Positions 1-9,189 of a stretch of DNA of 64,000 nt are shown piece by piece; position 1 is the first letter of the stretch, and each line of letters begins with the position of its first letter. The notes under the pieces were generated by a model. That model had not been told where the DNA came from. It was given only the letters and a program-made list of their open reading frames with translations, and did not search any database. This DNA is from CAVZTX01 sp963778375 (GTDB lineage: Bacteria > Chloroflexota > Ktedonobacteria > Ktedonobacterales > Ktedonobacteraceae). The position numbers and the translations under genes are program-made. The DNA is taken from the NCBI GenBank assembly GCA_963778375.1, contig CAVZTX010000006.1, positions 124,001 to 188,000 of the forward strand, read 5' to 3'.

Positions 1-1671
1 GATAATGCCCTGCTCTTTGAGCGTGACTGTGACTGTCTTGCTCAGCGTACCGACCGGCGGACTTGCACTCTCTGAAAGATCGGTAAGGTGTATCGCACCA
101 ACAGTAATAGTTCCTGGCGTCTGGCTTGCCTGTTTCTGCAAATCCTGCGTAATCTGCGTGACGACGCTTTGCTTCACCTGGGCTGTCAGCGTATCAACAT
201 CTGAAGAAGAGACGGATTGCTGGCAATTGAAGATGGCAAACGCACATTGCACACCGGTAGTTGGTCCGGTTTGTGAGCCAGTTTGGGTGCTGCTGAGTAT
301 TTTGGCCGGAATAGTTGCTTTACCGACATTGATTGTCTGCGCGGCTGGCTGGGCGGTGATTGTAAACACCTTGTTGATGACATGCGTTTGAGGGCTCACA
401 TTGACGGTGACCGAAGTGGCGAAGACAGTTTGAGCGCCAAGAGAGAGCATTCCAGCGATAATGACTATGATAACGACCATCAAGATGGAAGTGATGACAA
501 GCAGAGAGCGGCGACGTTTTTTGCGAGTACGAGGTGCTTTTTTAGCAGCAACCGGCTTGACCTTTGGTGGTGAAGCTGGTTCTGGTGATGGGCCAATGGC
601 GGTGGTAGGAGCTTCGTAATCTTCACGCACAAAGCCCGTTGCTCGCTGCGGTTGAAACGAAGGTATTTCTTCAGCTTGCTGTAACGACACGACTTCTTGC
701 TGTGGATGTACTGATGATTGTGACGCCTGTGACACTTGTCCTGATTGTGCCGATTGTACCCTGTGCGAATCGTTTAGCAATGGGTTGACGTGATGAGATT
801 GGGAAGACCCGGTGTGAGCGGATGTTGGTGGGCGAGGAGCGGTTGTGAGATAGTGATAGGCCTGCTCAAAATTCGTCAGTAGTTCCTCTGCCGTGGTAAA
901 ACGGTTTTCAGGGAGCGGAGCAATGCAGCGGTGCACAACGTATTGCAGAGGCTGAGGTATGCGAGTACGCTGCTCCGGCATTGGGATATGGCCTGTCAGC
1001 ATCTCGTAAAGAATGATGCCAAGTGAATAGATGTCGTTGCTTGGCGCGGCGATGCCTGATAGTCGTTCGGGAGCCATATAAGCGATGGTGCCCATTTCGG
1101 AACCGGCGGTTGTCAGAGGCGGACTGGCTGATCTTCCTTGCAGGGTTGCGATACCAAAATCGATAAGACGGACGTAAATCTGACCGTCCTCCTGGTCGAG
1201 CAGGATGTTGGTGGGCTTGAGATCACGGTGAATGACGCCCCGGCGGTGGATATAGGCGACGGCTTGTACTAGTGGGGTAAAGAGTTGGTGCACTTCGGAG
1301 AGCGTGAGTGGGCCGCTCTGGATGCGGCGGGCAAGCGTGCCACCCTGGATATAGGGGGTGACCAGGAAGAGTCTGCCTTGATCTTCGCCAAACTCGAACA
1401 ACGGTAGGATATGCTCATGCTTGAGGTGTGCGCTGACTTCGGCTTCACGCAGGAAACGGGCACGCGCTGTGAGGTCGTGTACCAGGTCAGAACGTATGAT
1501 TTTAATCGCGACTTCACGGCCAAAGGCGCTGCGTTGATGTGCGAGATACACTTCGCCCATGCCTCCAACGTCAATTCTGCGCACGAGGTCATAGTTGCTA
1601 AAGCGAGGCGAGTTTTGCTCCTCCAGCGTGGAACTGTGTTGCTCTCTCATCAATTTCCCGTCAGTAGTCAT
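1..1671 (-). CDS. Serine/threonine protein kinase with C-terminal membrane anchor (partial, runs off left edge)
   Basis: The translated minus strand gives an N-terminal Hanks-type kinase domain: a glycine loop (DVGGMGEVYLAH), the VAIK lysine, the catalytic loop VIHRDLKPTNILL, DFG in LIDFGIA, and MAPERLSG. A Ser/Gln/Pro-rich linker follows, then a basic stretch (KKAPRTRKKRRR) directly before one hydrophobic membrane helix, and then an outer Thr/Val-rich region that runs past base 1. This is the usual layout of a bacterial receptor kinase with a cytoplasmic kinase and an external sensor. The ATG at 1671 is used; an in-frame ATG at 1650 is possible because neither has a strong ribosome site. The ligand of the outer domain is unknown. 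Confidence 0.9.
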   Translation of the reverse strand, partial: MTTDGKLMREQHSSTLEEQNSPRFSNYDLVRRIDVGGMGEVYLAHQRSAFGREVAIKIIRSDLVHDLTARARFLREAEVSAHLKHEHILPLFEFGEDQGRLFLVTPYIQGGTLARRIQSGPLTLSEVHQLFTPLVQAVAYIHRRGVIHRDLKPTNILLDQEDGQIYVRLIDFGIATLQGRSASPPLTTAGSEMGTIAYMAPERLSGIAAPSNDIYSLGIILYEMLTGHIPMPEQRTRIPQPLQYVVHRCIAPLPENRFTTAEELLTNFEQAYHYLTTAPRPPTSAHTGSSQSHHVNPLLNDSHRVQSAQSGQVSQASQSSVHPQQEVVSLQQAEEIPSFQPQRATGFVREDYEAPTTAIGPSPEPASPPKVKPVAAKKAPRTRKKRRRSLLVITSILMVVIIVIIAGMLSLGAQTVFATSVTVNVSPQTHVINKVFTITAQPAAQTINVGKATIPAKILSSTQTGSQTGPTTGVQCAFAIFNCQQSVSSSDVDTLTAQVKQSVVTQITQDLQKQASQTPGTITVGAIHLTDLSESASPPVGTLSKTVTVTLKEQGII

Positions 1672-1849
1672 ACACCAGGCCGTCTCTATATGTATAGACG
1701 TATATTACTTGCGATTTGTCAAAGGCAGTTTTTACAATTCCAGCATTTGAGCGTGGAAGAAATGTTTTAGATCACAATAGGAAACTTTGATACATTCTCA
1801 ACTCAAGAGCAGTATAACATTTCTGTAGCTTATGAAGCAAGGTTAAGGA

Positions 1850-3562
1850 TCATATTTTCGTTCTCAATCTTCCGGTCATATAGATGAAAAAGGCCAGGAT
1901 GAGGATCGCTTCGACGATGTTGATTATTTCGTAGGATGCAAGTGAGGTGAAGCCAAGATTTACTTGCCAGGTATTGAAGAAATGGCCCAGCGGGTCGGGC
2001 AGCAGCACCAGACCCCACGAACCATTCCAGATGGCGTGTTGTAATACGGCATATAACCAGCAGGCAAGTGCTAGCAGCAGGCGGTTGCGTTTGGCATGTG
2101 TGAGGTAATACCAGCCGAGAGCAACCATGGCCGCGCCAAAACCATGCAGCAAGCTCGACCCGGAACGGACGAGGGCAACATTTAACCAATCATGATAACC
2201 GGTACCGATGTAGCCGGAGGTCTCTACCATGTCGAAGCCAACACCACAGGCCAGACCTAATACAAACGCCTCTGCCGCGCTGCTTATTCGGCCAATCAAT
2301 GCTACGACAGCAAGAGGTTTGACGGCTTCCTCCACCAGCGGGGCGATTACGGCCACAATGATGAGTATGAGGACATTTATTCTGGGGTCCTGACAACCTT
2401 GCAAATTGGGTTGATCGATGCATTGTAAAGGATTGATGTTGGTTGCGCCTCTTATGAGCAGTTGTCCCAGGCCTAGTTCCAGCAGTGATGCCAGTGCGAT
2501 TCCCAAGGTAGCGCCACTGACTAGAGAGAGAGTAAAACGCCGCCAGTTCGTGGGCCAGGTTGGAAAGCGCAAGCGCCGAACGCCAAGCGCCAGGATAGCA
2601 AGCGCGGGAAAGATGCCAGCGAGGGCGATCAAGAGGATTGTCAGCGCAGGGTACGTTACTTCCTCGCCTTGAGACTGCAACGCATATCCAATAGCCACAA
2701 CAGCCAGGTAGAGGATGACAAAGATCCAGAACTGCGGTAGTTTGAATGTGGCGGATGGCTTTCTGAGTAGGGAGCGAATGCTGTGATAGAGGCCAAAAAT
2801 ACCACCAATTCCACCCGCACCGGCAAAGGCAATAAATAGTACCAGGCCGGAGAAATAGTCGCTAGCGCTTAAACCAGTACGAGGAACGGAGTTAAACAGC
2901 AGAGCTATCAATGCACTGATAATTCCACCTAGCAGTACGAGACTTGATCCTACGACGGAGACGATGCCAAGCGTGAGTTGATAGGTGTCGCGTCTGGGCT
3001 GGGGCTGCAAGGGATAGGGATACACGTTATAGCCTGGATATTGAGGATATCCATATCCGGGAGCATAGCCTGGGTATCCTTGGTAGCCTGGATAATTTGG
3101 ATAGGGTAGATTTCCTTGATAGAAGGCATTGGGTGGATAGCCTGGATAACTTGATGCTTGCGGAAATGGAGCCTGCTGAGAATAGGGAGCATTCGGTGCA
3201 TAAGGAGGATCTGCTTGCCCTTGTGGAGAATAGCCCGGAAACTGAGGATAAGGAGGGTTAGCGGGTTGGGGTTGTGGTGCCTGTGATGGATTGGCTTGTA
3301 AGGGACGACTAACGTGTTCGCGGTGGACGAACTGCGGGAATTGCGGATTGACGAAATTATTTGCTGGCCCGTTCGGCGATTGAGGCGGTGCATCACTGAC
3401 AGGAGAGGATGATGGTGCTGGAGAAGGTGCGGCACTAAAGGATTGGGTATCTTCCTCATCCGCCAGCCACGGCTCCCAGCGTTCGGATAAAGGTTGGCGA
3501 TCAGTTTGACTGCCTGTATTCGAGTTCGAGGAAGGGTCTTTGCTGCTCGATTCAAATTTCAC
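1850..3562 (-). CDS. PrsW-like intramembrane metalloprotease with Pro/Tyr/Gly-rich N-terminal tail
   Basis: The 570-residue product has about 190 N-terminal residues rich in Pro, Gln, Tyr and Gly with repeated YPG/YPGY units, then about nine hydrophobic segments. The membrane part carries PrsW-type motifs: APLVEEAVKPLAVV (EExxK), GFDMVET, LLHGFGAAMV and LQHAIWNG, which supply the Glu and His residues expected to bind the metal. PrsW proteins cleave membrane proteins such as anti-sigma factors, but no substrate is identified here. The start codon is GTG at 3562 with an AAAGGC ribosome site nearby. The tail is far longer than in Bacillus PrsW and resembles the low-complexity cytosolic tails common in this type of genome. 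Confidence 0.8.
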   Translation of the reverse strand: MKFESSSKDPSSNSNTGSQTDRQPLSERWEPWLADEEDTQSFSAAPSPAPSSSPVSDAPPQSPNGPANNFVNPQFPQFVHREHVSRPLQANPSQAPQPQPANPPYPQFPGYSPQGQADPPYAPNAPYSQQAPFPQASSYPGYPPNAFYQGNLPYPNYPGYQGYPGYAPGYGYPQYPGYNVYPYPLQPQPRRDTYQLTLGIVSVVGSSLVLLGGIISALIALLFNSVPRTGLSASDYFSGLVLFIAFAGAGGIGGIFGLYHSIRSLLRKPSATFKLPQFWIFVILYLAVVAIGYALQSQGEEVTYPALTILLIALAGIFPALAILALGVRRLRFPTWPTNWRRFTLSLVSGATLGIALASLLELGLGQLLIRGATNINPLQCIDQPNLQGCQDPRINVLILIIVAVIAPLVEEAVKPLAVVALIGRISSAAEAFVLGLACGVGFDMVETSGYIGTGYHDWLNVALVRSGSSLLHGFGAAMVALGWYYLTHAKRNRLLLALACWLYAVLQHAIWNGSWGLVLLPDPLGHFFNTWQVNLGFTSLASYEIINIVEAILILAFFIYMTGRLRTKI

Positions 3563-3650
3563 TGTTGTATGCCTTTGCTTATCGGTGGATTTTGTTTCTT
3601 ATGAAGAGGATACGGCAAAATGAGGAATTTGGGAAGAGGAAATAATCAAT

Positions 3651-3768
3651 AATCAATGATGAGCATAAGTTATCCTGAACCATTGAAAACGGCTAAGGAA
3701 AATTGATGAGCATAAGTTATCCTGAACTGTTTTCAATGGTTCAGGATAACTTATGCTCATCATTGATT
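3651..3768. repeat. Perfect 40-bp inverted repeat with an internal direct copy
   Basis: Bases 3651-3690 are the exact reverse complement of 3729-3768. The loop holds a third, direct copy of the core GAGCATAAGTTATCCTGAAC (around 3708-3727). It lies between two minus-strand genes, after the end of the AAA/R3H gene is still to come on that strand, so it sits just downstream of the AAA/R3H stop and upstream of the PrsW-like gene. It could act as a terminator, but its size and the third copy suggest a dispersed repeat. Confidence 0.85.
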
Positions 3769-3772
3769 GTCT

Positions 3773-5674
3773 TTACTGTTCTCTCAACCGGAAGATTTTC
3801 ACGCGACGGTAGGGCTCTTTCCCCCGGCTGCGTGAATTGAGGTTGTAGCGCGTGGCCATCTGGTGTTGAAGCCTGCGAATATAGGCGTTGGCCGGTGCAA
3901 GCTCTGCTGTTGTCAGACCCTTGTTCAGGACCTGATGGATGGCGTCCTCGGTCTCCAGAAGGGCACGTGTGGTTGGGTCATCCGCGCCATTATCGTTGCT
4001 AGTGCCTGACTCTCCATCTTCATCCTCTAATAGGCTATCTACGGGGATGTCGAAGATGCGGGCCAGGGCGTGCTGCATCTGGGCAACGGTATTGTTTTTC
4101 AGGATGATGATCAACTTGCGGTCCTGCTCGGCCTGTTGCAGACGTTCCGGCTGGCGGCGATAGTAGTTCTTCAACGTAATCACCGCGTCGGCATCGGCCT
4201 GATTGTTCGTGACAATGATGGGCACATGCAACTGGCGGGCTGACTCGGCCAGACGGTCGCGGCTGACACCGAACGGATAGATGCGTAGGGTCTTCACGAT
4301 TGGCAGTTGCTCATCCGCTTCGATGGGTTGGTAAATGCCCTCGCTAATCGTAGCAGTGGAAGTCGGCCGATCAACCGCTATCAGTCCGGCGCTGTTATGT
4401 CGCTCAACCTCGGCAGGAGAGGTTCCGGTTGGTGCAAGCCGATTAAAGCCACCTGGCTCGAAGGCTCTGACCTGGGTTTGTGATTGGGCCTGACCGCGCC
4501 CACGCATGCGCTCGCTACCACCTCCGTCGCCTCGTGATCTCGGTTGATCCACGCGGCGGAGCTGTCCCCAGTCACCACCACCTCGATCGAAATGACTACC
4601 AGAGGCAGATTGACGCGAGCCACCACCAAAGCCTTCAATGCCCCAGTTTGGCACATCCATGCCACCGGCTGAAACACGGCGCATAAAGACACGGCCAGTC
4701 TCCTCATCGCGCGTGCGCTCTTCAGCTACGACAGCCTGGCCACGCAGCATGCTGTCCACCGTATCGGATACGTCGCGATGCACGATCAGTTCTTGCCAGC
4801 TCTGCTGCTCGACTACCACATCGAAGGTAGGCGGCGCTTTGCGCTCCAGAATACTCTTTTGCGTGTGCCGCCTGCGGGCCTCTTCGTCGCCTAGGGTGAC
4901 GGTCTGAATGCCGCCTACCAGATCGGAGAGGGTAGGGTTTACAAGCAAGTTATCCAGCGAGTTGCCGTGAGCCGTAGCCACGAGCTGCACACCGCGTTCA
5001 GCGATAGTGCGGGCAGCGGCGGCTTCCAGTTCGGTGCCAATTTCATCGATGACGATGACTTGAGGCATGTGATTTTCGACCGCCTCGATCATGACGGCGT
5101 GTTGTTCTACCGTGCGTGCCACCTGCATACGGCGAGCACGTCCAATGCCGGGATGAGGAATATCCCCATCACCTGCGATTTCGTTGGAGGTATCCACCAC
5201 CACCACACGTTTATTGGCTTCGTCCGCCAGGACGCGAGCTATTTCACGCAACAGGGTGGTTTTTCCCACACCTGGGCGACCAAGAATCAAGATGGATTGT
5301 CCCTGTTCGACAATATCACGGATCAGGGCAATACTGCCGAGCACAGCTCGACCAATACGACAGGTCAAGCCGACAACTTTTCCCTTACGGTTTCGCAGCG
5401 CGCTGATACGATGGAGCGTACGCTCAATGCCAGCGCGGTTATCGTCGCCAAATTCACCGATACGCTCAACCACGTATTCGAGGTCGGCGTAGGTGACAGG
5501 CTGTGTACTTAGGATCACCTCCCCTTCTGGGAACCGGCCCTCGGGCAAACGTCCAAGGTCCATTACGATCTCCAGCAGTTCGCTTCGGTTCTCGAGCCGA
5601 TTGACCGCGTCGTGGATGCCGGGTGGAAGAGTTACCAACAGGGCTTCCAGATCGTCAGTGATCGCGTTTTGCAT
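3773..5674 (-). CDS. AAA+ ATPase with C-terminal R3H nucleic-acid-binding domain (Ycf45/SpoIIIAA-like)
   Basis: The ATPase core has a Walker A motif (ILGRPGVGKTTLLREIARVL) and a Walker B-like VIVIDEIGTELEAAAA, as in SpoIIIAA/Ycf45-type secretion-like ATPases. A long Gly/Arg/Ser/Gln-rich linker follows, and the end holds an R3H-type segment (NSRSRGKEPYRRVKIF). The family is thought to bind single-stranded nucleic acid, but its cellular role is poorly known. ATG 5674 is chosen because AGGTGA lies 11 bases upstream; a GTG at 5689 would also be in frame. It lies 11 bases after the GNAT-like gene, so the two are probably co-transcribed. Confidence 0.85.
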   Translation of the reverse strand: MQNAITDDLEALLVTLPPGIHDAVNRLENRSELLEIVMDLGRLPEGRFPEGEVILSTQPVTYADLEYVVERIGEFGDDNRAGIERTLHRISALRNRKGKVVGLTCRIGRAVLGSIALIRDIVEQGQSILILGRPGVGKTTLLREIARVLADEANKRVVVVDTSNEIAGDGDIPHPGIGRARRMQVARTVEQHAVMIEAVENHMPQVIVIDEIGTELEAAAARTIAERGVQLVATAHGNSLDNLLVNPTLSDLVGGIQTVTLGDEEARRRHTQKSILERKAPPTFDVVVEQQSWQELIVHRDVSDTVDSMLRGQAVVAEERTRDEETGRVFMRRVSAGGMDVPNWGIEGFGGGSRQSASGSHFDRGGGDWGQLRRVDQPRSRGDGGGSERMRGRGQAQSQTQVRAFEPGGFNRLAPTGTSPAEVERHNSAGLIAVDRPTSTATISEGIYQPIEADEQLPIVKTLRIYPFGVSRDRLAESARQLHVPIIVTNNQADADAVITLKNYYRRQPERLQQAEQDRKLIIILKNNTVAQMQHALARIFDIPVDSLLEDEDGESGTSNDNGADDPTTRALLETEDAIHQVLNKGLTTAELAPANAYIRRLQHQMATRYNLNSRSRGKEPYRRVKIFRLREQ

Positions 5675-5685
5675 AGGCAGTTTTA

Positions 5686-6741
5686 TCACCTCGTTGTTTG
5701 GCGAGAATTGACCGTCCCCAGGCCCTTCACGCCATATACCACTCGTTGCTCCAGTGCGGGGACTGTACGCGGACTCATCGCTAAGAGCGCGATATGCCGC
5801 ACGAGCAATGCTTTGGTCGAGGCATGCTCAAAGCCACTGTTACGTAGAGCGGTAATAACGAAGGATTCGTACTCCCGCACCTGACAATAGATGGGTCGTA
5901 CGCCTCCTTCCAATAAGCGCCGGACACCAAACCGTAGAATCGGTTCAGTCAGTTCGGCATGTTCAGGATGGACAATAAGAGAGAGTTGGTGTGGCGACGA
6001 TCCGTGACTCCGGCGCAGCCGCAACCAGGCTCCTAAACGAACGCCAACGTCACATACGTAGTTTTCATCACCTCTTGAGAAAGGTGCTGGCAACGGATGT
6101 AGTGAGCCGACGTTTAATTTCGCAAATTCTTCGCTGTTCTCCAGCATTTCCGCCATCTGCACCTTATGTGGGGTGACAGAGCGGTAGAGCTGGTGCAATC
6201 CCCAGACATGGTGGCGACTCCATCGTCGTAGTGACAGTGAATTGCTATCCTGCTCCATTGATCCTCCCGGCGTACGATCAGGATCATAGACGTAGGTCAA
6301 TTCACGAGCATAGCGTTGAAATCCAGCACGTTGGAAAAGTTCCTGTTCTGGAATTTCATCTTCGACCTTCGCAAAAACGCGCAGGATGCCATGTGTGGAT
6401 GCCATCTCCAGGAGGTACTCGAGGAGTGCAGTCAGGACATCGTCACCGGAGACATTGCGATGCACCATGGAGGCAAGATAGGATAGCTCCCATGTGATGC
6501 GCGATGGTCGCTCTCGCACCTGCGCAAAACCGAGGATGCGCCAGTGATCCTCACAGATCCACGTGCGAGCAGCAGTGTTGACCGGGAAGATATTTCTGAG
6601 GATAGGTGGCAGAGGAATAAGATTCTCAACCGGTTCGAGCCAGCACACGAAATTCGCAAATTCGTGTTGTTTGCTGCGAGCACGGCGATCAATAGCGTAG
6701 ATGATTCCCGGCAGATCAACATATAATACCGGTCGTATCAT
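5686..6741 (-). CDS. GNAT-family N-acetyltransferase-like protein
   Basis: The 351-residue protein begins MIRPVLYVDLPGIIYAIDRR, typical of the first strand and helix of a GNAT fold, and contains a second segment with GNAT-like spacing (SLIVHPEHAELTEPILRFGV). It may therefore be a tandem GNAT protein. The acetyl acceptor cannot be told from sequence. ATG 6741 has GGGAG six bases upstream and is preferred to the GTG at 6756. The gene runs directly into the AAA/R3H gene, and this pairing suggests a shared function. Confidence 0.65.
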   Translation of the reverse strand: MIRPVLYVDLPGIIYAIDRRARSKQHEFANFVCWLEPVENLIPLPPILRNIFPVNTAARTWICEDHWRILGFAQVRERPSRITWELSYLASMVHRNVSGDDVLTALLEYLLEMASTHGILRVFAKVEDEIPEQELFQRAGFQRYARELTYVYDPDRTPGGSMEQDSNSLSLRRWSRHHVWGLHQLYRSVTPHKVQMAEMLENSEEFAKLNVGSLHPLPAPFSRGDENYVCDVGVRLGAWLRLRRSHGSSPHQLSLIVHPEHAELTEPILRFGVRRLLEGGVRPIYCQVREYESFVITALRNSGFEHASTKALLVRHIALLAMSPRTVPALEQRVVYGVKGLGTVNSRQTTR

Positions 6742-6812
6742 CCAGTGCTCCCGCACGCAGTAAGGATGGGGCGGGGTTGAACAGGGTTACTTGGAGTTAC
6801 CCTTTCGCGCCC

Positions 6813-7436
6813 CTACCTCCTGGCGCTCTGTACTATGCGGAGAAAGTAGTGATGAAAACGTGGGTCTCTATGACCTGCTGTCCCACTCACCTCCGGATGA
6901 AATGCGGTGCCAAGTAGGTTTCCTTCACGGACTGCGACGATGGTTTCATCGTCGAGCGTTGCCAGCACCTCTACCTCCGGGCCAACCAATTCTATTACTG
7001 GACCTCGGATGAAGACTGCATGGAATGGCGCTTCTCCCAATACCGGCACAGCCAGATCAGTCTCAAAACTTTCCCGCTGACTGCCAAACGCATTGCGACG
7101 AACGCGAATGTCCATCGAGGCCAGCAAAGGCTGACCTGCTATGGCATTGTCCGTCTCACGCGCTAACAAGATTAATCCTGCGCATGTTCCCCAAACGGGG
7201 AAACCTTCCCGAATCTTCTGCTGTAACGGCTCTTGCAAGCCGTACAACACCATCAGTTTACCAATGGCGGTACTTTCACCACCTGGTATTATTATACCAT
7301 CTAAATCGTCCAAATGCTTGGGGAGGCGTATAGCTATTCCTTCTACACCCAGTTCTGAGAGCACTTTGATATGGGCTTCGAAATCTCCCTGTAAAGCTAA
7401 TACGCCTACACGTAGCCTGGGGTTGTATGTTTCCAT
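6813..7436 (-). CDS. pdxT: Pyridoxal 5'-phosphate synthase glutaminase subunit PdxT
   Basis: PdxT hydrolyses glutamine and channels ammonia to PdxS for direct synthesis of PLP. The 207-residue class I glutaminase has the oxyanion-strand motif PGGES (residues 51-55), the nucleophile Cys85 in GTCAG, and the His180/Glu182 pair in AFHPE. Length and motifs match the family. It follows pdxS on the same strand, separated by about 190 bases that hold two dispersed repeats. The two subunits may still be co-transcribed. Confidence 0.97.
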   Translation of the reverse strand: METYNPRLRVGVLALQGDFEAHIKVLSELGVEGIAIRLPKHLDDLDGIIIPGGESTAIGKLMVLYGLQEPLQQKIREGFPVWGTCAGLILLARETDNAIAGQPLLASMDIRVRRNAFGSQRESFETDLAVPVLGEAPFHAVFIRGPVIELVGPEVEVLATLDDETIVAVREGNLLGTAFHPEVSGTAGHRDPRFHHYFLRIVQSARR

Positions 7437-7454
7437 AGTTTTACCTGGGGATGT

Positions 7455-7506
7455 GCCGGGCGACCAGCCCTAGCGGGCTGGAGCCGGGCGACCGCAAGGG
7501 TCGCCA
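7455..7506. repeat. GC-rich palindromic dispersed repeat (GGGCGACC... family)
   Basis: The stretch contains two small palindromes, CAGCCCTAGCGGGCTGG and GGGCGACCGCAAGGGTCGCC, followed by CACTACATTTC. The same GGGCGACCGCAAGGGTCGCC occurs at about 25952-25971, and a CACTACATTTC tail follows the hairpin at 18561-18575. It belongs to a short dispersed palindromic repeat family of this genome. Confidence 0.75.
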
Positions 7507-7523
7507 CTACATTTCATAATACC

Positions 7524-7594
7524 TGTCATCCTGAGCGAAGCGAAGGATTTGGCTCGCCGACACAGAGATCCTTCGTTTCACTCAGGATGACAGG
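7524..7594. repeat. Dispersed hairpin repeat, TCATCCTGAGCGAAGCGAAG family
   Basis: The left arm reads TGTCATCCTGAGCGAAGCGA and the right arm ends TTCACTCAGGATGACAGG. They pair across about 27 bases with two mismatches around the loop GGCTCGCCGACACAG. Related copies lie at 8682-8752 and 22581-22612, with a truncated form near 59604. The position between pdxS and pdxT could let the hairpin tune read-through. Confidence 0.85.
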
Positions 7595-7625
7595 TGAGTG
7601 AAGCGAAAGGATGACAAGCGAGTGG

Positions 7626-8513
7626 CTACCAGCCGCGACGGGCCATTAGTTCTTGTTCGGGTAGGGTGTCGAGGTTGATACCTACCATTGGTTCGCCGAG
7701 ATTTCGCGATACTTCTGCCAGAATTTCGGGATCTTCAAAATGCGTAGTTGCACGTACGATTGCTTTGGCGCGTGCAAGTGGATTGCCCGACTTGAAGATA
7801 CCTGAGCCAACAAAGATACCTTCCGCGCCTAAGCGCATCATCAAAGCTGCATCAGCGGGTGTTGCTACGCCACCGGCGGAGAAGTTTACGACAGGCAGTT
7901 TGCCTTTTTGGGCAACCTCGCAAACGAGGTCATAAGGTGCACCTAGATTTTTGGCTTCGGACATCAACTCTTCTTCGGGCAGCATTTGCAGGCGGCGGAT
8001 ACCATCCATGATGGCGCGCATATGGCTTACTGCCTCAACGATATTGCCTGTGCCCGCCTCACCCTTAGTGCGCAGCATGGCCGCGCCTTCTCCGATGCGC
8101 CGCAACGCCTCACCAAGATCGCGTGCGCCGCATACAAACGGGATAGAGAAGAGGTGTTTATTGACGTGGAAACGCTCGTCGGCCGGCGTCAAGACTTCTG
8201 ATTCATCGATGCAGTCTACGCCGAGAGCCTGGAGAATTTCGGCTTCAATAAAATGCCCAATGCGGCACTTGGCCATGACCGGGATGGTGACGGCCTCTTT
8301 AATCTGGATAATCAATTCGGGGTCACTCATGCGAGCAACACCACCGTGAGCGCGAATATCGGCCGGCACACGCTCCAATGCCATTACCGCGGATGCTCCA
8401 GCTTCCTCTGCGATGCGTGCCTGTTCAGCATTGACCACATCACATATGACTCCACCTTTGAGCATTTCGGGGAAATTTCTTTTTACTTGTATCGTTCCTG
8501 TTTGTTTTTGCAC
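7626..8513 (-). CDS. pdxS: Pyridoxal 5'-phosphate synthase lyase subunit PdxS
   Basis: PdxS condenses ribose 5-phosphate, glyceraldehyde 3-phosphate and PdxT-derived ammonia into PLP. The 295-residue protein shows the family start (TGTIQVKRNFPEMLKGGVI), the catalytic lysine at about residue 82 in MAKCRIGHF, and the phosphate-binding GGVATPADAALMM region. The start is the GTG at 8513: GGAGG lies nine bases upstream, and the product then has the standard PdxS length. Longer in-frame extensions to 8780 would run through a repeat and are rejected. Confidence 0.97.
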   Translation of the reverse strand: MQKQTGTIQVKRNFPEMLKGGVICDVVNAEQARIAEEAGASAVMALERVPADIRAHGGVARMSDPELIIQIKEAVTIPVMAKCRIGHFIEAEILQALGVDCIDESEVLTPADERFHVNKHLFSIPFVCGARDLGEALRRIGEGAAMLRTKGEAGTGNIVEAVSHMRAIMDGIRRLQMLPEEELMSEAKNLGAPYDLVCEVAQKGKLPVVNFSAGGVATPADAALMMRLGAEGIFVGSGIFKSGNPLARAKAIVRATTHFEDPEILAEVSRNLGEPMVGINLDTLPEQELMARRGW

Positions 8514-8648
8514 TATCAATCGCCTCCCTGGCTTGTGTCCAACGTTTGTTACTATCATCTTATCACATTGGGAGAGGCGCTGCCACAGCCAAGTGGTGGA
8601 GATGGTGCCAGCCATGAAACCCTGCTCCACCCCAGGACAAAGGCAAGG

Positions 8649-8804
8649 CCAATACATTTCAAATAAGGGGCTATCTCGCTTTGTCATCCTGAGCGATAGC
8701 GAAGGATCTCTGCCCGGCGAGTCAGATCCTGAGCGATAGCGAAGGATGACAAAACTGAATTGGTTGCGTTTGACTCGCAATACGTTTTATTTGAAATGTA
8801 CTGG
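8649..8804. mobile_element. MITE-like element with 18-bp terminal inverted repeats
   Basis: CCAATACATTTCAAATAA (8649-8666) and the reverse complement of 8787-8804 differ at one base. Between them lies a copy of the TCATCCTGAGCGA(T)AGCGAAGGAT hairpin (8682-8752). The 156-bp non-coding unit with terminal inverted repeats fits a miniature inverted-repeat element. No clear target-site duplication was verified. It lies upstream of pdxS and close to an IS5 relic. Confidence 0.55.
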
Positions 8805-8911
8805 AAGCAAGTCCAACTCTTACTGTATACGGTCGGGTCGTTTCACTCAGAGTGGAGGCGTTTCCTTAGAACGTGTTTGAGAAGTCAGGCACAATTTGTT
8901 AGGATAAATGA

Positions 8912-9183
8912 ATGACTGCCTATCCCTCGGATATGACAGACGTTGAATGGAAAATACTCAGGAAGGAGGTTCCAAAAGCACGAAGAGGAGGCAGGAAACG
9001 AACTGTCGACGTCCGAGAAATACTTAATGCCATCTTCTACGTGTTAGATAACGGAATCAAATGGATATCACGATACAGGAGGTTAGCAAAGGATTTCAAA
9101 GATTTGGAAGAACTGTCAAAAATTGGATTTTTCTCGCTATGACCAGACTCATGCTCAAACGGTTAGTGAAAGTCTATGCGTAA
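8912..9183 (+). pseudogene. IS5-family transposase relic with internal deletion and frameshift
   Basis: The first 50 residues (MTAYPSDMTDVEWKILRK, then LNAIFYVLDNGIKW) match the N-terminus of IS5/IS427-group transposases. The sequence then jumps to a segment like the C-terminus (YRRLAKDFKDLEELSK). After a frame change, the last codons read AMTRLMLKRLVKVYA before TAA at 9183, like the AMIRLMLRRLA end of these enzymes. The catalytic DDE core is missing, so it cannot be active. Confidence 0.8.
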
Positions 9184-9189
9184 ATATTT

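Noticed and set aside
4967..5512. 181-residue plus-strand ORF
   Set aside because: It is antisense to the conserved AAA ATPase domain and has no recognisable fold.
8514..8780. Long N-terminal extension of PdxS
   Set aside because: It runs through the MITE-like repeat. The GTG at 8513 has a strong ribosome site and gives the normal family length.
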